Program-made: the position numbers and the translations under genes
Assembly (NCBI RefSeq): GCF_023806465.1
Contig: NZ_JAMSLS010000007.1
Coordinates: forward strand, 62,001-126,000
Origin: Thermomicrobium sp. CFH 73360
Lineage (GTDB): Bacteria; Chloroflexota; Chloroflexia; Thermomicrobiales; Thermomicrobiaceae
Direction: 5' to 3'
Length of the DNA: 64,000 nucleotides
The notes under the pieces: model-generated
What the model was told of the DNA's origin: nothing
What the model saw: only the letters and a program-made list of their open reading frames with translations
Database searches by the model: none
Part shown: one piece after another, positions 46,134-54,741 of the stretch
Layout of the letters: each line of letters starts with the position of its first letter
Numbering within the stretch: the first letter of the stretch is position 1

Positions 46134-46955
46134 CTACAACTCATCCTCCGGCACAAAGGCTACAAAGCGGCAGAACGCGGCCTCGCCGCCTTTAAACCGC
46201 CATGGGAAACAGCCCACCATGACGCGTCGATCCAGCACCTTGTCGATTTCACCCCCCGCGTTCTCAATGTGAATGACACCATGGGGGAAAAGGTGAAAGT
46301 GCATCACTTGGTAGTCTCGGTCCGGCAAAAGTTCGTCGATCCGTTTCCCATGTTTTGCTTCAAGCTCCGGTATCAGATCTGCGCGGATTTTCCGAATCAC
46401 TGTGTTGAACGGGTGATCTGCCGATGCACAGTCAACAGCCAGCCAAGCGATCTTGCGCTGGAGCACCCACTCTGCAAAAGCACGCGTTGGGCCCGGATGT
46501 TTGATGAAATATCGTGTCTCGTCTGGCTGCCGGAGTGCAGGGTCAGTGGCCCAGTCACTCGGGTAATAATGGTGATACCCTGTATGGATCACCAAAATGT
46601 CACCCGGTTGAATGGTGATTCCGGTGTCTTGCTCCCACCGTTCAAAGTGTTCCGGCCCGTAAACGTCGTAGTCACCAATGCCGTAGCGTGTCAGATCGAC
46701 GATACACGCCCACCCCACCAGCTTACTCAGGGGGATTGAGGCGATGTCCTCACCACCAGTAATAAAGTGCAGCGGGGCGTCCAGGTGGGTCCCCACGTGC
46801 AGGGTCGAGGAGATCCACTGCCCACCAGCTCGCTCGAACGCCACCCGCTTGATCCACTTGACTGTCGGGCCCTCGTAAAGGGCAAAACCCGGCGTGTGAA
46901 TATCCCAGTCTTGAGAGAGATCCAACACACGGCAGCGCGCGAGATCAACCACCAT
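46134..46955 (-). CDS. Cyclase-family (PF04199) metal hydrolase, copy A
   Basis: 273 residues. The family metal motif HVGTHLDAPLHF (HxGTHxDxPxHF) is at about 54-65, with downstream GDILVIHTGYHHYY and VDCASADHPFN. PF04199 enzymes include kynurenine formamidase and isatin hydrolase; they open cyclic amides or hydrolyse formamides using Mn or Zn. It is paralogous to the gene at 47083-47874 (shared C-terminal PWRFKGGEAAFCR.VAFV). Coupled to the downstream alcohol dehydrogenase. Its placement next to a molybdenum hydroxylase suggests ring opening of an oxidised heterocycle; this is inference. Confidence 0.9.
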   Translation of the reverse strand: MVVDLARCRVLDLSQDWDIHTPGFALYEGPTVKWIKRVAFERAGGQWISSTLHVGTHLDAPLHFITGGEDIASIPLSKLVGWACIVDLTRYGIGDYDVYGPEHFERWEQDTGITIQPGDILVIHTGYHHYYPSDWATDPALRQPDETRYFIKHPGPTRAFAEWVLQRKIAWLAVDCASADHPFNTVIRKIRADLIPELEAKHGKRIDELLPDRDYQVMHFHLFPHGVIHIENAGGEIDKVLDRRVMVGCFPWRFKGGEAAFCRFVAFVPEDEL

Positions 46956-46987
46956 CAGTCTGACGTCCTTTCCCCGATTTCACTTTC

Positions 46988-47011
46988 GGGAACGGTTGGC
47001 AAACCGTTCCC
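46988..47011. repeat. Perfect 10-bp inverted repeat between the two cyclase-family genes
   Basis: GGGAACGGTT (46988-46997) and AACCGTTCCC (47002-47011) around GGCA. It lies 33 bases upstream of cyclase copy A. There is no U-run on the minus strand, so an operator or an mRNA-stabilising hairpin is as likely as a terminator. Confidence 0.6.
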
Positions 47012-47082
47012 ATGGTCCTCCCGCCTCCAGGGCGACACCGCTGTTGGGGAAGGAAAAGCTTTAGGCGGGAGCCCCGCTGCTC

Positions 47083-47874
47083 TCACTCTTCAACAAAGGC
47101 AACGGCACGACAGAACGCTGCCTCACCACCCTTAAACAACCAGGGGAAAACGCCAAGCGTCAGTCGGCGGTTATGGAGCTCCTTCCGCCCTATCTCTCCA
47201 CCAAGATTCTCGACATGAATGCAGTCATGCGGGAAGAGCGCATTGTGTGTCAACTGGTAGTGTTCCTCGGGAAAGAGCTCGTTGAGCTTCTCGCCAAACT
47301 TCTGCTCGCAGATCGCACGCACGCGCTTCCACTGCTCAAGACCACCACGCCCGAGGAACCGACCAATCGGCAGATTCATTGGGTGATCGGTTGAGACCAT
47401 ATCCACACCCCAAATTTTGATCTTCTTCGCAATCAGCCAGTCGACGATCGAGGGGTGCGGGCCAGGATGGCGGAGCAAGTACTTTTCTTCGTCCGGCTGC
47501 TCACCGAACTGGGCATACCGGTGCCAGCCAGTGTGGATGAACAGAATATCGCCCTCGTGGACTTCTACCCGCTCCTCAATCATCTCCGGCGTGAAGATAT
47601 CGAGTTCGTCGAGCACATCCGAGAGATCGACGATGACCCCCGGACCGTAGAGCCACTCGAGAGGGATCTGATCGATCGTCTTACCGCCCGTGATGAAATG
47701 CCGCGGCGCGTCAAGGTGCGTCCCCATGTGGTTTGAGGTCATGATGTACTGGGCGTTGACCCCATGCTCCGCCTTGCGCTTGATGTACTTCACCTCGAAC
47801 GGCGGATAGAACGGCCAGAATGAGACCTCCTGATTGAGCGGCTGCGAGAGGTCGTAGAGTTTCACGGTACCCAT
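47083..47874 (-). CDS. Cyclase-family (PF04199) metal hydrolase, copy B
   Basis: 263 residues, start ATG at 47874 after GGGAGGAG. The metal motif HMGTHLDAPRHF is at about 49-60, with GDILFIHTGWHRYA and VDMVSTDHPMN. It is clearly related to copy A, but only partly similar outside the motifs, so the two may act on successive or different intermediates. It lies 136 bases downstream of the molybdenum hydroxylase large subunit on the same strand. Confidence 0.9.
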   Translation of the reverse strand: MGTVKLYDLSQPLNQEVSFWPFYPPFEVKYIKRKAEHGVNAQYIMTSNHMGTHLDAPRHFITGGKTIDQIPLEWLYGPGVIVDLSDVLDELDIFTPEMIEERVEVHEGDILFIHTGWHRYAQFGEQPDEEKYLLRHPGPHPSIVDWLIAKKIKIWGVDMVSTDHPMNLPIGRFLGRGGLEQWKRVRAICEQKFGEKLNELFPEEHYQLTHNALFPHDCIHVENLGGEIGRKELHNRRLTLGVFPWLFKGGEAAFCRAVAFVEE

Positions 47875-48010
47875 CGCACTCCTCCCTTCCCCTTCATCAA
47901 AACCGGTTCTGAATCCTCCACAAGCGATAGCTCATCCAGGCTGAAGCAAACCCGCCGACATGACGACTGGGAGGGTCCCGATCAGCGCACGGGATCTCTT
48001 GCCCCTGCCG

Positions 48011-50383
48011 TCACGATGACTCGGGATGCGTCATCCGCCAGAGCTGGTCAGGATCGAGCGGCATCCGGGTGATCCGCACGCCGAACGGTCGCAGCGCGTC
48101 TTCGACCGCCGCGGCCACGACCGCGGGCATCGGGATGGCCCCTGCCTCACCAACCCCTTTCACCCCAAGTGGATTGAGGGGCGACGGCGTTTCTTGATGC
48201 GCAATTTCCATCCGCGGGATCTCCATTGCCGTTGGCATGAGAAAGTCCATGAAGCTCGCATTGAGCAGTTGTCCGTTATCGTCGTAGTGAAGCTTCTCGT
48301 AGAAAGCACCTCCGATCCCCTGGGCGATCCCACCGTGCACCTGCCCCTCGACGACCATCGGGTTGATCATCTTCCCGCAGTCGTGCACGACCCAGAGCTT
48401 TCTGATGTGGAGCTGACCCGTCTCGATGTCGACCTCGACGAGCATACCCACCGCTCCACTCGCCCAGGTCGCGTGTGGTGGCGAGTAGTACTCCGTCGCT
48501 TCGAGAGACGGTTGCTTTCCTGGCGGAAGTGTCGGTCCCGTCCAAGGGCGTGGTCGCACAACCAAATCTCCGGCATAGGCATACCGCAACGGATTCGCAA
48601 GCTGTGCAAGCTGTGCCCAGGTAAAGCCCCGCTCCGGCGCACCCCGAACGTAGACTCGTCCATCTTCGACCACAAGGTCCTCTACCGCAACCTCCAGCTC
48701 CTCGGCAGCAAGTTGCAACCCCTGTTCGCGGACCTTGCGCGCTGCAAGGGCTACCGCACTCCCGCAGACCACAGCGCTGCGGCTCGCGTAGGTGCCTGAA
48801 CCGAACTGGAAGTGCGCAGTGTCCCCTTCGAACACCTGTACCGATCCGACCGGCACCTGGAGCTCCTCGGCGACGATTTGCGCAAGGACTGTCTTATGCG
48901 CCTGCCCCTGCTGCGGCATACCGGTCGCCACATATACCTGACCCGTCGGTTCAACGCGGACCGTGGCGCCTTCGTAAGGGCCGATCCCGGTGCCCTCAAC
49001 ATAGCACGCAATTCCAACGCCCACGAAGCGGCCTTCCGCCCGCAGGCGCGGCAGCTCCTCACGCACCAGCCGGTCATAATCCATTTGCTGCAGTAAGAGA
49101 TCAAGCATGCCCGGGTAATTACCACTGTCGTAGCGAGTCGGCGCCCCGTCTTGGAAGATCAGGCCGACATCGTACGGAAACTCGTGCGGTTGGATGAAGT
49201 TGCGTCGCCGTACCTCTGCGCGATCCAGCCCCAGTTCGTCAGCCACGCGATCCAAAAGGCGTTCCATCACAAAGGCAGCATGGGGGCGCCCAGCACCGCG
49301 ATAAGGACTCACTGGCACGGTGTTGGAATACACAGCGCGGAACTCGACGTGATAGTTGGGTACCTTGTACGGACCAGGGAGTTGGCACGCCGTGATGATG
49401 GGGACGATGATCCCATATGGCGTGTAGGCCCCTGCGTCGTGCAGGAAGCGGTCGCGAATCCCGAGGATGCGCCCCTCGGCGTCCACCGCGATCTCCGCGT
49501 CGTGGATTTGTAGACGCTCGTGATTGGTACCCACGAAGTGTTCCAAGCGGTCCTCAGTCCACTTGATCGGGCGCCGCAAGGTGAGTGCAGCGTAGGGGAC
49601 CAGCACTTCTTCTGGATACACCATGATCTTGCAGCCAAAGCCGCCCCCGACGTCCGGCGCAATCACCCGCACCTGCGTCGGTGCGAGTCCAAAGAGTGCT
49701 GCCAGTGCATTGCGGATCACGATCGGCGCCTGGGTCGTGTCCCAGACTTCGAGCACACCCTCCACGTCATTCCACACGGCAACGATGGCCCGGGTCTCGA
49801 TCGGCATCCCAGCACTGCGCTCGATGATGAGTCGCTCTCGGAAAACATGCGCCGCACGGGAAAAGGCACCCTCTGGATCGCCGACAATGCCGACGTAGTG
49901 CGCCGCAACGTTGGTTCCGAGTTCCTCGTGGACAAGCGGTGCACCAGGCTGGACGGCACGCTCGATGTCCACGACCGGCGGAAGCTCCTCCCATTCCACC
50001 ACGATCGCCTCCACCGCGTCCTCGGCAAGGTAGCGACTCTCCGCGATCACCATCGCCACCGGCTCGCCGACGTGATTCACCTCGTCCTTGGCCAATGCAT
50101 AGCGTGTGTATGGATGGGTGAGATCCGGATGTGGGATCAGCAACGGCATGCGCCGCTGGCACGGCCCGATGTCCGCATACGTCCAGACCGTGACCACACC
50201 TGGCATCTCGCGCGCGGCACTGACATCAATTGACCGGATCCGCGCATGCGCAAGCGGGCTACGCAGGAACGCCACGTGGAGCTGTCCAGGAAGGTCGATA
50301 TCGTCCGTGTATCGTCCACGACCAGTGAGCAGCCGCGGGTCTTCCGCACGCTTGATCGGTTCTCCAAAGATTCGGGTCGGCAT
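48011..50383 (-). CDS. Molybdenum hydroxylase large subunit, xanthine dehydrogenase/CoxL family
   Basis: 790 residues, ATG after AGGAGGC. It begins GEPIKRAEDPRLLTGRGRYTDD, typical of the family, and binds molybdopterin cytosine dinucleotide through DVGGGFGCK (244-252), MPQQGQAHKT and the C-terminal GVKGVGEAGAIP with the catalytic Glu. The active-site loop is PYRGAGR (360-366), not the AYRCSFR of true CO dehydrogenase, so it is a form II-like hydroxylase, probably of an N-heterocycle or aldehyde. It forms a complex with the small (FeS) and medium (FAD) subunits encoded just upstream. Confidence 0.95.
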   Translation of the reverse strand: MPTRIFGEPIKRAEDPRLLTGRGRYTDDIDLPGQLHVAFLRSPLAHARIRSIDVSAAREMPGVVTVWTYADIGPCQRRMPLLIPHPDLTHPYTRYALAKDEVNHVGEPVAMVIAESRYLAEDAVEAIVVEWEELPPVVDIERAVQPGAPLVHEELGTNVAAHYVGIVGDPEGAFSRAAHVFRERLIIERSAGMPIETRAIVAVWNDVEGVLEVWDTTQAPIVIRNALAALFGLAPTQVRVIAPDVGGGFGCKIMVYPEEVLVPYAALTLRRPIKWTEDRLEHFVGTNHERLQIHDAEIAVDAEGRILGIRDRFLHDAGAYTPYGIIVPIITACQLPGPYKVPNYHVEFRAVYSNTVPVSPYRGAGRPHAAFVMERLLDRVADELGLDRAEVRRRNFIQPHEFPYDVGLIFQDGAPTRYDSGNYPGMLDLLLQQMDYDRLVREELPRLRAEGRFVGVGIACYVEGTGIGPYEGATVRVEPTGQVYVATGMPQQGQAHKTVLAQIVAEELQVPVGSVQVFEGDTAHFQFGSGTYASRSAVVCGSAVALAARKVREQGLQLAAEELEVAVEDLVVEDGRVYVRGAPERGFTWAQLAQLANPLRYAYAGDLVVRPRPWTGPTLPPGKQPSLEATEYYSPPHATWASGAVGMLVEVDIETGQLHIRKLWVVHDCGKMINPMVVEGQVHGGIAQGIGGAFYEKLHYDDNGQLLNASFMDFLMPTAMEIPRMEIAHQETPSPLNPLGVKGVGEAGAIPMPAVVAAAVEDALRPFGVRITRMPLDPDQLWRMTHPESS

Positions 50384-50400
50384 GGGAAAGCCTCCTACCC

Positions 50401-50895
50401 TTACGATTGTCGCATGAGCTGTGCCGCAGAGAGTGCCGCTTCAACGATATTCTGGTAGCCGGTGCAACGGCACAGATTCCCAGAGATCGCCTCACGAATC
50501 TCCTCTTCGGTCGGATTGGGATGTTCGGCAAGGAAAGCTTTGAGGACCATAAGCATCCCCGGCGTGCAGTATCCACACTGCAGACCATGTTTTTCCCAGA
50601 ATGCGAGCTGCAGCGGATGGAGCTCCGACTCGCTTGGCGCGAGCCCCTCCACTGTCTCAATCGCATGCCCGTCCGCTTGCACGGCCAGGAAGAGGCAACT
50701 GCGTACCGGCTCTCCATCAAACAGGACGGTGCAGGCACCACAGACCCCATGTTCACAACCGACATGGGTCCCGGTCAAACCAAGTTCGTGGCGCAAGAAG
50801 TCCGACAACAGCAAACGCGCTTCAACCTCACGTTCATACGGGACACCATTCACCACCACTCGGATCACCCGACGTTCTGTTCCCACGGCTGTCAT
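50401..50895 (-). CDS. Molybdenum hydroxylase small [2Fe-2S] subunit
   Basis: 164 residues. Plant-type ferredoxin cysteines are at 47, 52, 55 and 67 ([13 protein letters not shown] ... SC), and the second cluster uses Cys107, 110, 142 and 144 (CGYCTPGM ... CRCTGYQ). It passes electrons from the molybdenum centre to FAD. Its start overlaps the stop of the medium subunit by four bases (ATGA), and its stop is 17 bases before the large subunit. The M-S-L gene order is that of cox-type operons. Confidence 0.96.
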   Translation of the reverse strand: MTAVGTERRVIRVVVNGVPYEREVEARLLLSDFLRHELGLTGTHVGCEHGVCGACTVLFDGEPVRSCLFLAVQADGHAIETVEGLAPSESELHPLQLAFWEKHGLQCGYCTPGMLMVLKAFLAEHPNPTEEEIREAISGNLCRCTGYQNIVEAALSAAQLMRQS

Positions 50896-51776
50896 TGTCG
50901 CGCTCCCTCCCGCGCGCGCTCCGCCGCCAGGGCCAGGGCCCGCTCTGCTAACACACCAGCCACGTATCGCCGGTACTCTGCCGAAGCGTGGATATCGCCA
51001 GCTGGATCGATCTCACCACGCACCGTTGCCGCTGCCGCTCGCCAAGTCTCTGCAGCCACCGGCTGACCACGCAGTGCAGCCTCAGCAAGACGAGCTCGTA
51101 CCGGCCGTCCACCAACACCGATAAAGCTCAAACGTGCCTCGGTGACCGTCGTGAAATCCTCCGCAAGGCTGACGACTGCTCCCACTCCAACCAGCGCATA
51201 GTCGCCATGCCGGCGCGCAACTTCCAGCCACGCGGTACCAGTGCGCGACGGAAGCGATGGAAATCGCACTTCCGTCACGAGCTCATCGGGCTCGGCAGCC
51301 GTCGTTAACAGATCGATAAAGAAGTCCTCCGCTGGCACGAGGCGTTGCCCGCGCCGGCTCGTGAGCTGAACCGTTCCATCGAGTGCCATCAACACTCCGG
51401 GGAGCTCGGCAGCTGGATCCGCATGCGCGACGCTGCCACCGACCGTTCCTCGCGTCCGGATCGGAAGATGCCCCACCCAGCGAATCGCCTCGGCTAAGAG
51501 CGGTGTGTGTTCGGCAACGAGCGGCGACCGTTCCACAGCACGATGCCGTGTCATCGCCCGCACCACGAGCGCACCGTTGTCGAGCTCAATCCCGGACAGC
51601 TCGTGCAGTCCGTTCAGATCAATGAGAAGGCTCGGCCGTGCCAGGCGCATGTTCAACATCGGGATCAAGCTCTGGCCACCGGCGAGCGGTTTGGCTTCGT
51701 CAGCCATTTCAGCCAGAACCGCCAAGGCCTCCTCCAAACTGTGTGGCGCGTAGTACCGAAAGCGCGGTGGCTTCAT
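50892..51776 (-). CDS. Molybdenum hydroxylase medium FAD-binding subunit
   Basis: 294 residues, ATG after GGAGGG. The FAD-binding motif [23 protein letters not shown] and the second motif [19 protein letters not shown] are those of CoxM/XdhB. It begins [19 protein letters not shown], normal for the family. First gene of the M-S-L operon; only 94 bases separate its start from the divergent DUF2877 gene, so the two sides of the island probably share control elements there. Confidence 0.95.
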   Translation of the reverse strand: MKPPRFRYYAPHSLEEALAVLAEMADEAKPLAGGQSLIPMLNMRLARPSLLIDLNGLHELSGIELDNGALVVRAMTRHRAVERSPLVAEHTPLLAEAIRWVGHLPIRTRGTVGGSVAHADPAAELPGVLMALDGTVQLTSRRGQRLVPAEDFFIDLLTTAAEPDELVTEVRFPSLPSRTGTAWLEVARRHGDYALVGVGAVVSLAEDFTTVTEARLSFIGVGGRPVRARLAEAALRGQPVAAETWRAAAATVRGEIDPAGDIHASAEYRRYVAGVLAERALALAAERAREGARQ

Positions 51777-51870
51777 CGCGCATACCCTCCACTCACGCCC
51801 TCATCGTAACCCAATCGGTGCCGCTCCAAACCAGCGCTGTACACTCTCCAGTGATAGGGAGAACCCTGCA

Positions 51871-52761
51871 GTGCTGCTGCAAGTCGATCTGGTTGCGAGT
51901 CCTATCTCGCCCCTGATGAAAGGTACACCGCAGACATTCAGAGTCGCGGCCACCTATCCGCGGGCAGCGTATCTCACCGACACTGCTCACTGGATATCCT
52001 TGGTTGTCCCCGGCGCCTCGCTGCCCCCTGACGGTATTCGAATTGCGACCCCCATAGACCTTCGAGTTCTTTTCAGCCACGTCGATGAAATCCGCATCGG
52101 GAATGGTGCATTGGCGTTCCCGGACGAAAGACGGCTGTCGATCTCCCCGCGATGTCGCCACTGGAACCCGAAACCCCGCCTCACTCGTTCTTGCAGGCAG
52201 GAGCTCCACGCAGCCGCTTGCCAAATGGTTGAGGATCTGCTCGTCACACTCCCACAGGAAGACCCGAGTGTTGGACTCGTCCTCCACTCTGCTCTGTCGA
52301 TTTTCGATGAACTCACCCGTGCCCTGGCCAACGGTCACCAGAGCGAAGTCATCACTCACACACGCCACCTCGCGGGACTCGGGCCGGGCCTCACACCTCT
52401 CGGTGATGATCTTCTTCTCGGCTGTTCCCTGGCCTTGACCATATTGGCACAAGAGCCAGCTCCGGACCATGACTGGCTGGCACTTCGCGGGCTGCTGGCA
52501 CGCATTGCCGCTCCAGCGACAACCGCCCGGAGCGCGGCCTGGCTCCGTCAGGCGGGGAATGGCGAATTTGCCCGCGAACTCGCAGCCTTGGCACACGCGT
52601 TGTGCGCAGCCAACGCCCGCCTCATCGGCCGGCTGCTTAAGCGTATTCTGACAATCGGTTCGTCGTCTGGTTGGGCAACCGCGTACGGGGTGAGCCGGGC
52701 ACTCTGTCTGCTCCTTGATCACAAAGGCGGACGGCCGCTTTGGCACCGCGGGGCTGGCTGA
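51871..52761 (+). CDS. DUF2877 protein (AllH/YlbF-like subunit of oxamate carbamoyltransferase)
   Basis: 296 residues from GTG at 51871 with GGGAG nine bases upstream. The DUF2877 signature GLGPGLTPLGDDLLLG is near 170-186, with a C-terminal ALAHALCAANARLIGRLLKRIL region. In E. coli the homologue YlbF (AllH) joins FdrA (AllF) and YlbE (AllG) to make carbamoyl phosphate from oxalurate at the end of anaerobic allantoin use. The other two homologues and a carbamate kinase follow at 53.2-57.1 kb. A long minus-strand frame over the same bases is an antisense shadow. Confidence 0.88.
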   Translation: MLLQVDLVASPISPLMKGTPQTFRVAATYPRAAYLTDTAHWISLVVPGASLPPDGIRIATPIDLRVLFSHVDEIRIGNGALAFPDERRLSISPRCRHWNPKPRLTRSCRQELHAAACQMVEDLLVTLPQEDPSVGLVLHSALSIFDELTRALANGHQSEVITHTRHLAGLGPGLTPLGDDLLLGCSLALTILAQEPAPDHDWLALRGLLARIAAPATTARSAAWLRQAGNGEFARELAALAHALCAANARLIGRLLKRILTIGSSSGWATAYGVSRALCLLLDHKGGRPLWHRGAG

Positions 52762-52944
52762 GCGGCTGGCGAACACGTTCAGACCGCGGTAAATCAGCGC
52801 CCCCGAACGGCCTCCCGGGAAACCGCGTACCACGTCGCCCCCACAATGGAGAAGCAGCAGATTGCGGAAAAAGCAAAACTCCATGCCACCGACTCCTCGC
52901 CGATGGCGTTAACCACCACGCACAACGTCACTTGCCGAAAAAGC

Positions 52945-52962
52945 CGAGAGGAGCTCCTCTCG
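52945..52962. promoter_or_regulatory. 18-bp perfect palindrome, candidate operator
   Basis: CGAGAGGAGCTCCTCTCG ends eight bases before the -35 box of the fdrA promoter. The position suits an activator or repressor site. No regulator gene is adjacent. Confidence 0.55.
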
Positions 52963-52970
52963 AGCTCCTC

Positions 52971-52999
52971 TTGCCCTCGGACGACGGCAGGAGTATAGT
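52971..52999 (+). promoter_or_regulatory. Promoter of the fdrA operon
   Basis: TTGCCC (52971-52976), a 17-base spacer, TATAGT (52994-52999). It predicts a leader RNA of about 170 bases before fdrA. Confidence 0.65.
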
Positions 53000-53055
53000 C
53001 TGAATCGGTTGAGGCTGTCAACGCGGCCGAGGAAAGCGCATCAATTGAGGGGAGC

Positions 53056-53149
53056 GGACCTCTAGTCCTTTCAGCAACACAAGCCAGAGGTCGTCTGATT
53101 CACGGCCAGCCCTGTGGACCTAGCCCCGGGTTGGCCGGGTCGCTTTTTT
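53056..53149 (+). promoter_or_regulatory. Structured leader with candidate attenuator before fdrA
   Basis: An upstream helix is GACCTCT (53057-53063)/AGAGGTC (53086-53092). Then two mutually exclusive hairpins are possible: CGGCCAGCCC (53103-53112)/GGGTTGGCCG (53128-53137), ten pairs with one G-T, or GACC (53117-53120)/GGTC (53138-53141) with inner GCC/GGC, which ends directly before GC and six T residues (53144-53149). The second is a plausible terminator and the first its antiterminator. It does not match a riboswitch class I can recall. Confidence 0.55.
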
Positions 53150-53175
53150 CTCGGATCGGCATAAGGGGGGCCAAG

Positions 53176-54720
53176 ATGGTCGTACGCGTTCACGTTGAAC
53201 CCAACGCGTATTTCGACTCCGTCGCGCTCATGGCTGTGGCGGCGGCGGTTAATCGGGAGCCAGGTGTAGAGCTTGCCGCCCTTCTCATGGGGACAAGTCC
53301 AAACCTCGAACTCCTTCGCGACTCAGGCATGTGGGATGCATGTCTCGAAGAGGTATCCCCCAACGACCTTGTGATTGCGGTTCGAGCCAGCGACGAGGTG
53401 ACGGCGACTGCAGCCATCGAACAGGTACTGCAACGACTCCGCGCGACCACTCCGGTTCGTCAACCCGTGGACACAAGCGCCGTTCCGAGAACGCTACGGA
53501 GTGCGCTCCGCGCCGCTCCGCAGGCTCGCATCGTCGCCATTTCTGTCCCGGGGCCCTATGCCCCGATTGAGGCAGAGGAAGCGCTCCGCTCCGGCCGGCA
53601 CGTGTTCCTTTTCAGTGATAACGTCCCGCTCAGCGAAGAGGTGCGACTCAAGCGTTTGGCACAGGACCTTGGCCTTCTGCTGATGGGCCCTGACTGTGGC
53701 ACGGCCTTTATCAGTGGTCTCGGCCTTGGCTTTATGAACGCCGTACGCCGTGGACCCATTGGGATCGTCGCTGCGGCTGGTACTGGACTGCAGCAAGTCG
53801 CCAGCCTCGTCGACTGGTTTGGTAGCGGCATCAGTCACGGGATCGGCACCGGCGGGCGAGACCTTGACGAACACGTTGGTGGAGTGACGATGCTCGCTGG
53901 TATCGACGCACTGGCAGCTGATTCGGCAACCGAGGTGCTGATCCTCGTTTCTAAACCCCCCGCTCCACAGGTCGCCCAACGCGTTCTCCAACATGCCGCA
54001 CAGTGCGGGAAACCAGTGGTCGTCTGCTTCGTCGGGCGACCACCCGAACCGATCGAGAACGTCCGAATAGCTGGGAATCTCACCGAAGCCGCGCGGCTCG
54101 CAGTCCACCTAGCGACTGGGCGTCCGCTCGAGGACTTGGAGCTCCCGGGGCACGACGAACTCGCAGCTCGTCTGGCAGCCCAGCGTGCGGCACTTAGGCC
54201 AGGGCAGCGGTTTCTCCGTGGTCTTTACAGCGGCGGGACGCTCTGCGACGAGGCGATGCAGATCCTGGCACCCCGCATTGGTGATATCCGCTCCAACGTG
54301 CCACTCCGTGCGGATCTCCGGCTTACTGATCCGCACCGAAGCCAGGAGCACACCTTCGTCGATCTTGGATCGGACGAGTTCACGGTTGGGCGCCCACATC
54401 CCATGATTGATCAGACCATTCGGATAGAACGGTTGTTGCGCGAGGCAACCGATCCCACTGTGGCAGGGATCGTGCTTGACGTCGTCCTGGGCTACGGAGC
54501 TGCCGCAGATCCAGCAGCGGACCTCGCTCCGGCGATCCAGGAAGCACGGCGCAGTGCAGAACGCGAGGGACGATCACTCCCCGTTATCGTCGCGCTCGTG
54601 GGCACACGCAGCGATCCCCAGGACTATGAGCGTCAACGCCGTGCTCTCGAAGCTGCGGGCGCAATTGTCGTCCCCAGCAATGCCTGGGCCGCGGAACTCG
54701 CCGCGCAACTCGTCGCGTAA
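53176..54720 (+). CDS. fdrA: FdrA family protein (AllF-like subunit of oxamate carbamoyltransferase)
   Basis: 514 residues from the ATG at 53176 after GGGGGG; an earlier frame start at 53131 falls in the leader. It resembles succinyl-CoA synthetase alpha/acyl-CoA synthetase folds: ISVPGPYAPIEAEEALRSGRHVFLFSDNVPL, LLLMGPDCGTAFISGLGLGF and TGLQQVASLVDWFGSGISHGIGTGGRDL are FdrA hallmarks, as is GIVLDVVLGYGAAADPA late in the protein. In E. coli it is one of three subunits of oxamate carbamoyltransferase. It is followed by DUF1116 and carbamate kinase at spacings of 21 bases and an overlap, so the three are one operon. Confidence 0.92.
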   Translation: MVVRVHVEPNAYFDSVALMAVAAAVNREPGVELAALLMGTSPNLELLRDSGMWDACLEEVSPNDLVIAVRASDEVTATAAIEQVLQRLRATTPVRQPVDTSAVPRTLRSALRAAPQARIVAISVPGPYAPIEAEEALRSGRHVFLFSDNVPLSEEVRLKRLAQDLGLLLMGPDCGTAFISGLGLGFMNAVRRGPIGIVAAAGTGLQQVASLVDWFGSGISHGIGTGGRDLDEHVGGVTMLAGIDALAADSATEVLILVSKPPAPQVAQRVLQHAAQCGKPVVVCFVGRPPEPIENVRIAGNLTEAARLAVHLATGRPLEDLELPGHDELAARLAAQRAALRPGQRFLRGLYSGGTLCDEAMQILAPRIGDIRSNVPLRADLRLTDPHRSQEHTFVDLGSDEFTVGRPHPMIDQTIRIERLLREATDPTVAGIVLDVVLGYGAAADPAADLAPAIQEARRSAEREGRSLPVIVALVGTRSDPQDYERQRRALEAAGAIVVPSNAWAAELAAQLVA

Positions 54721-54741
54721 ACGCAGGGAAGGAATGGCAAG

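Noticed and set aside
48011-51776. Aerobic CO dehydrogenase (CoxMSL)
   Set aside because: The active-site loop reads PYRGAGR instead of the Cys-containing AYRCSFR of true CO dehydrogenase, and no cox accessory genes are adjacent.
51793-52884. 363-codon open frame on the minus strand
   Set aside because: It lies antisense to the DUF2877 gene, whose signature motif and ribosome site are clear. Its translation is not protein-like.
53006-53175. Guanidine (ykkC) or tetrahydrofolate riboswitch before fdrA
   Set aside because: The conserved sequence blocks of those classes are not present in the leader.
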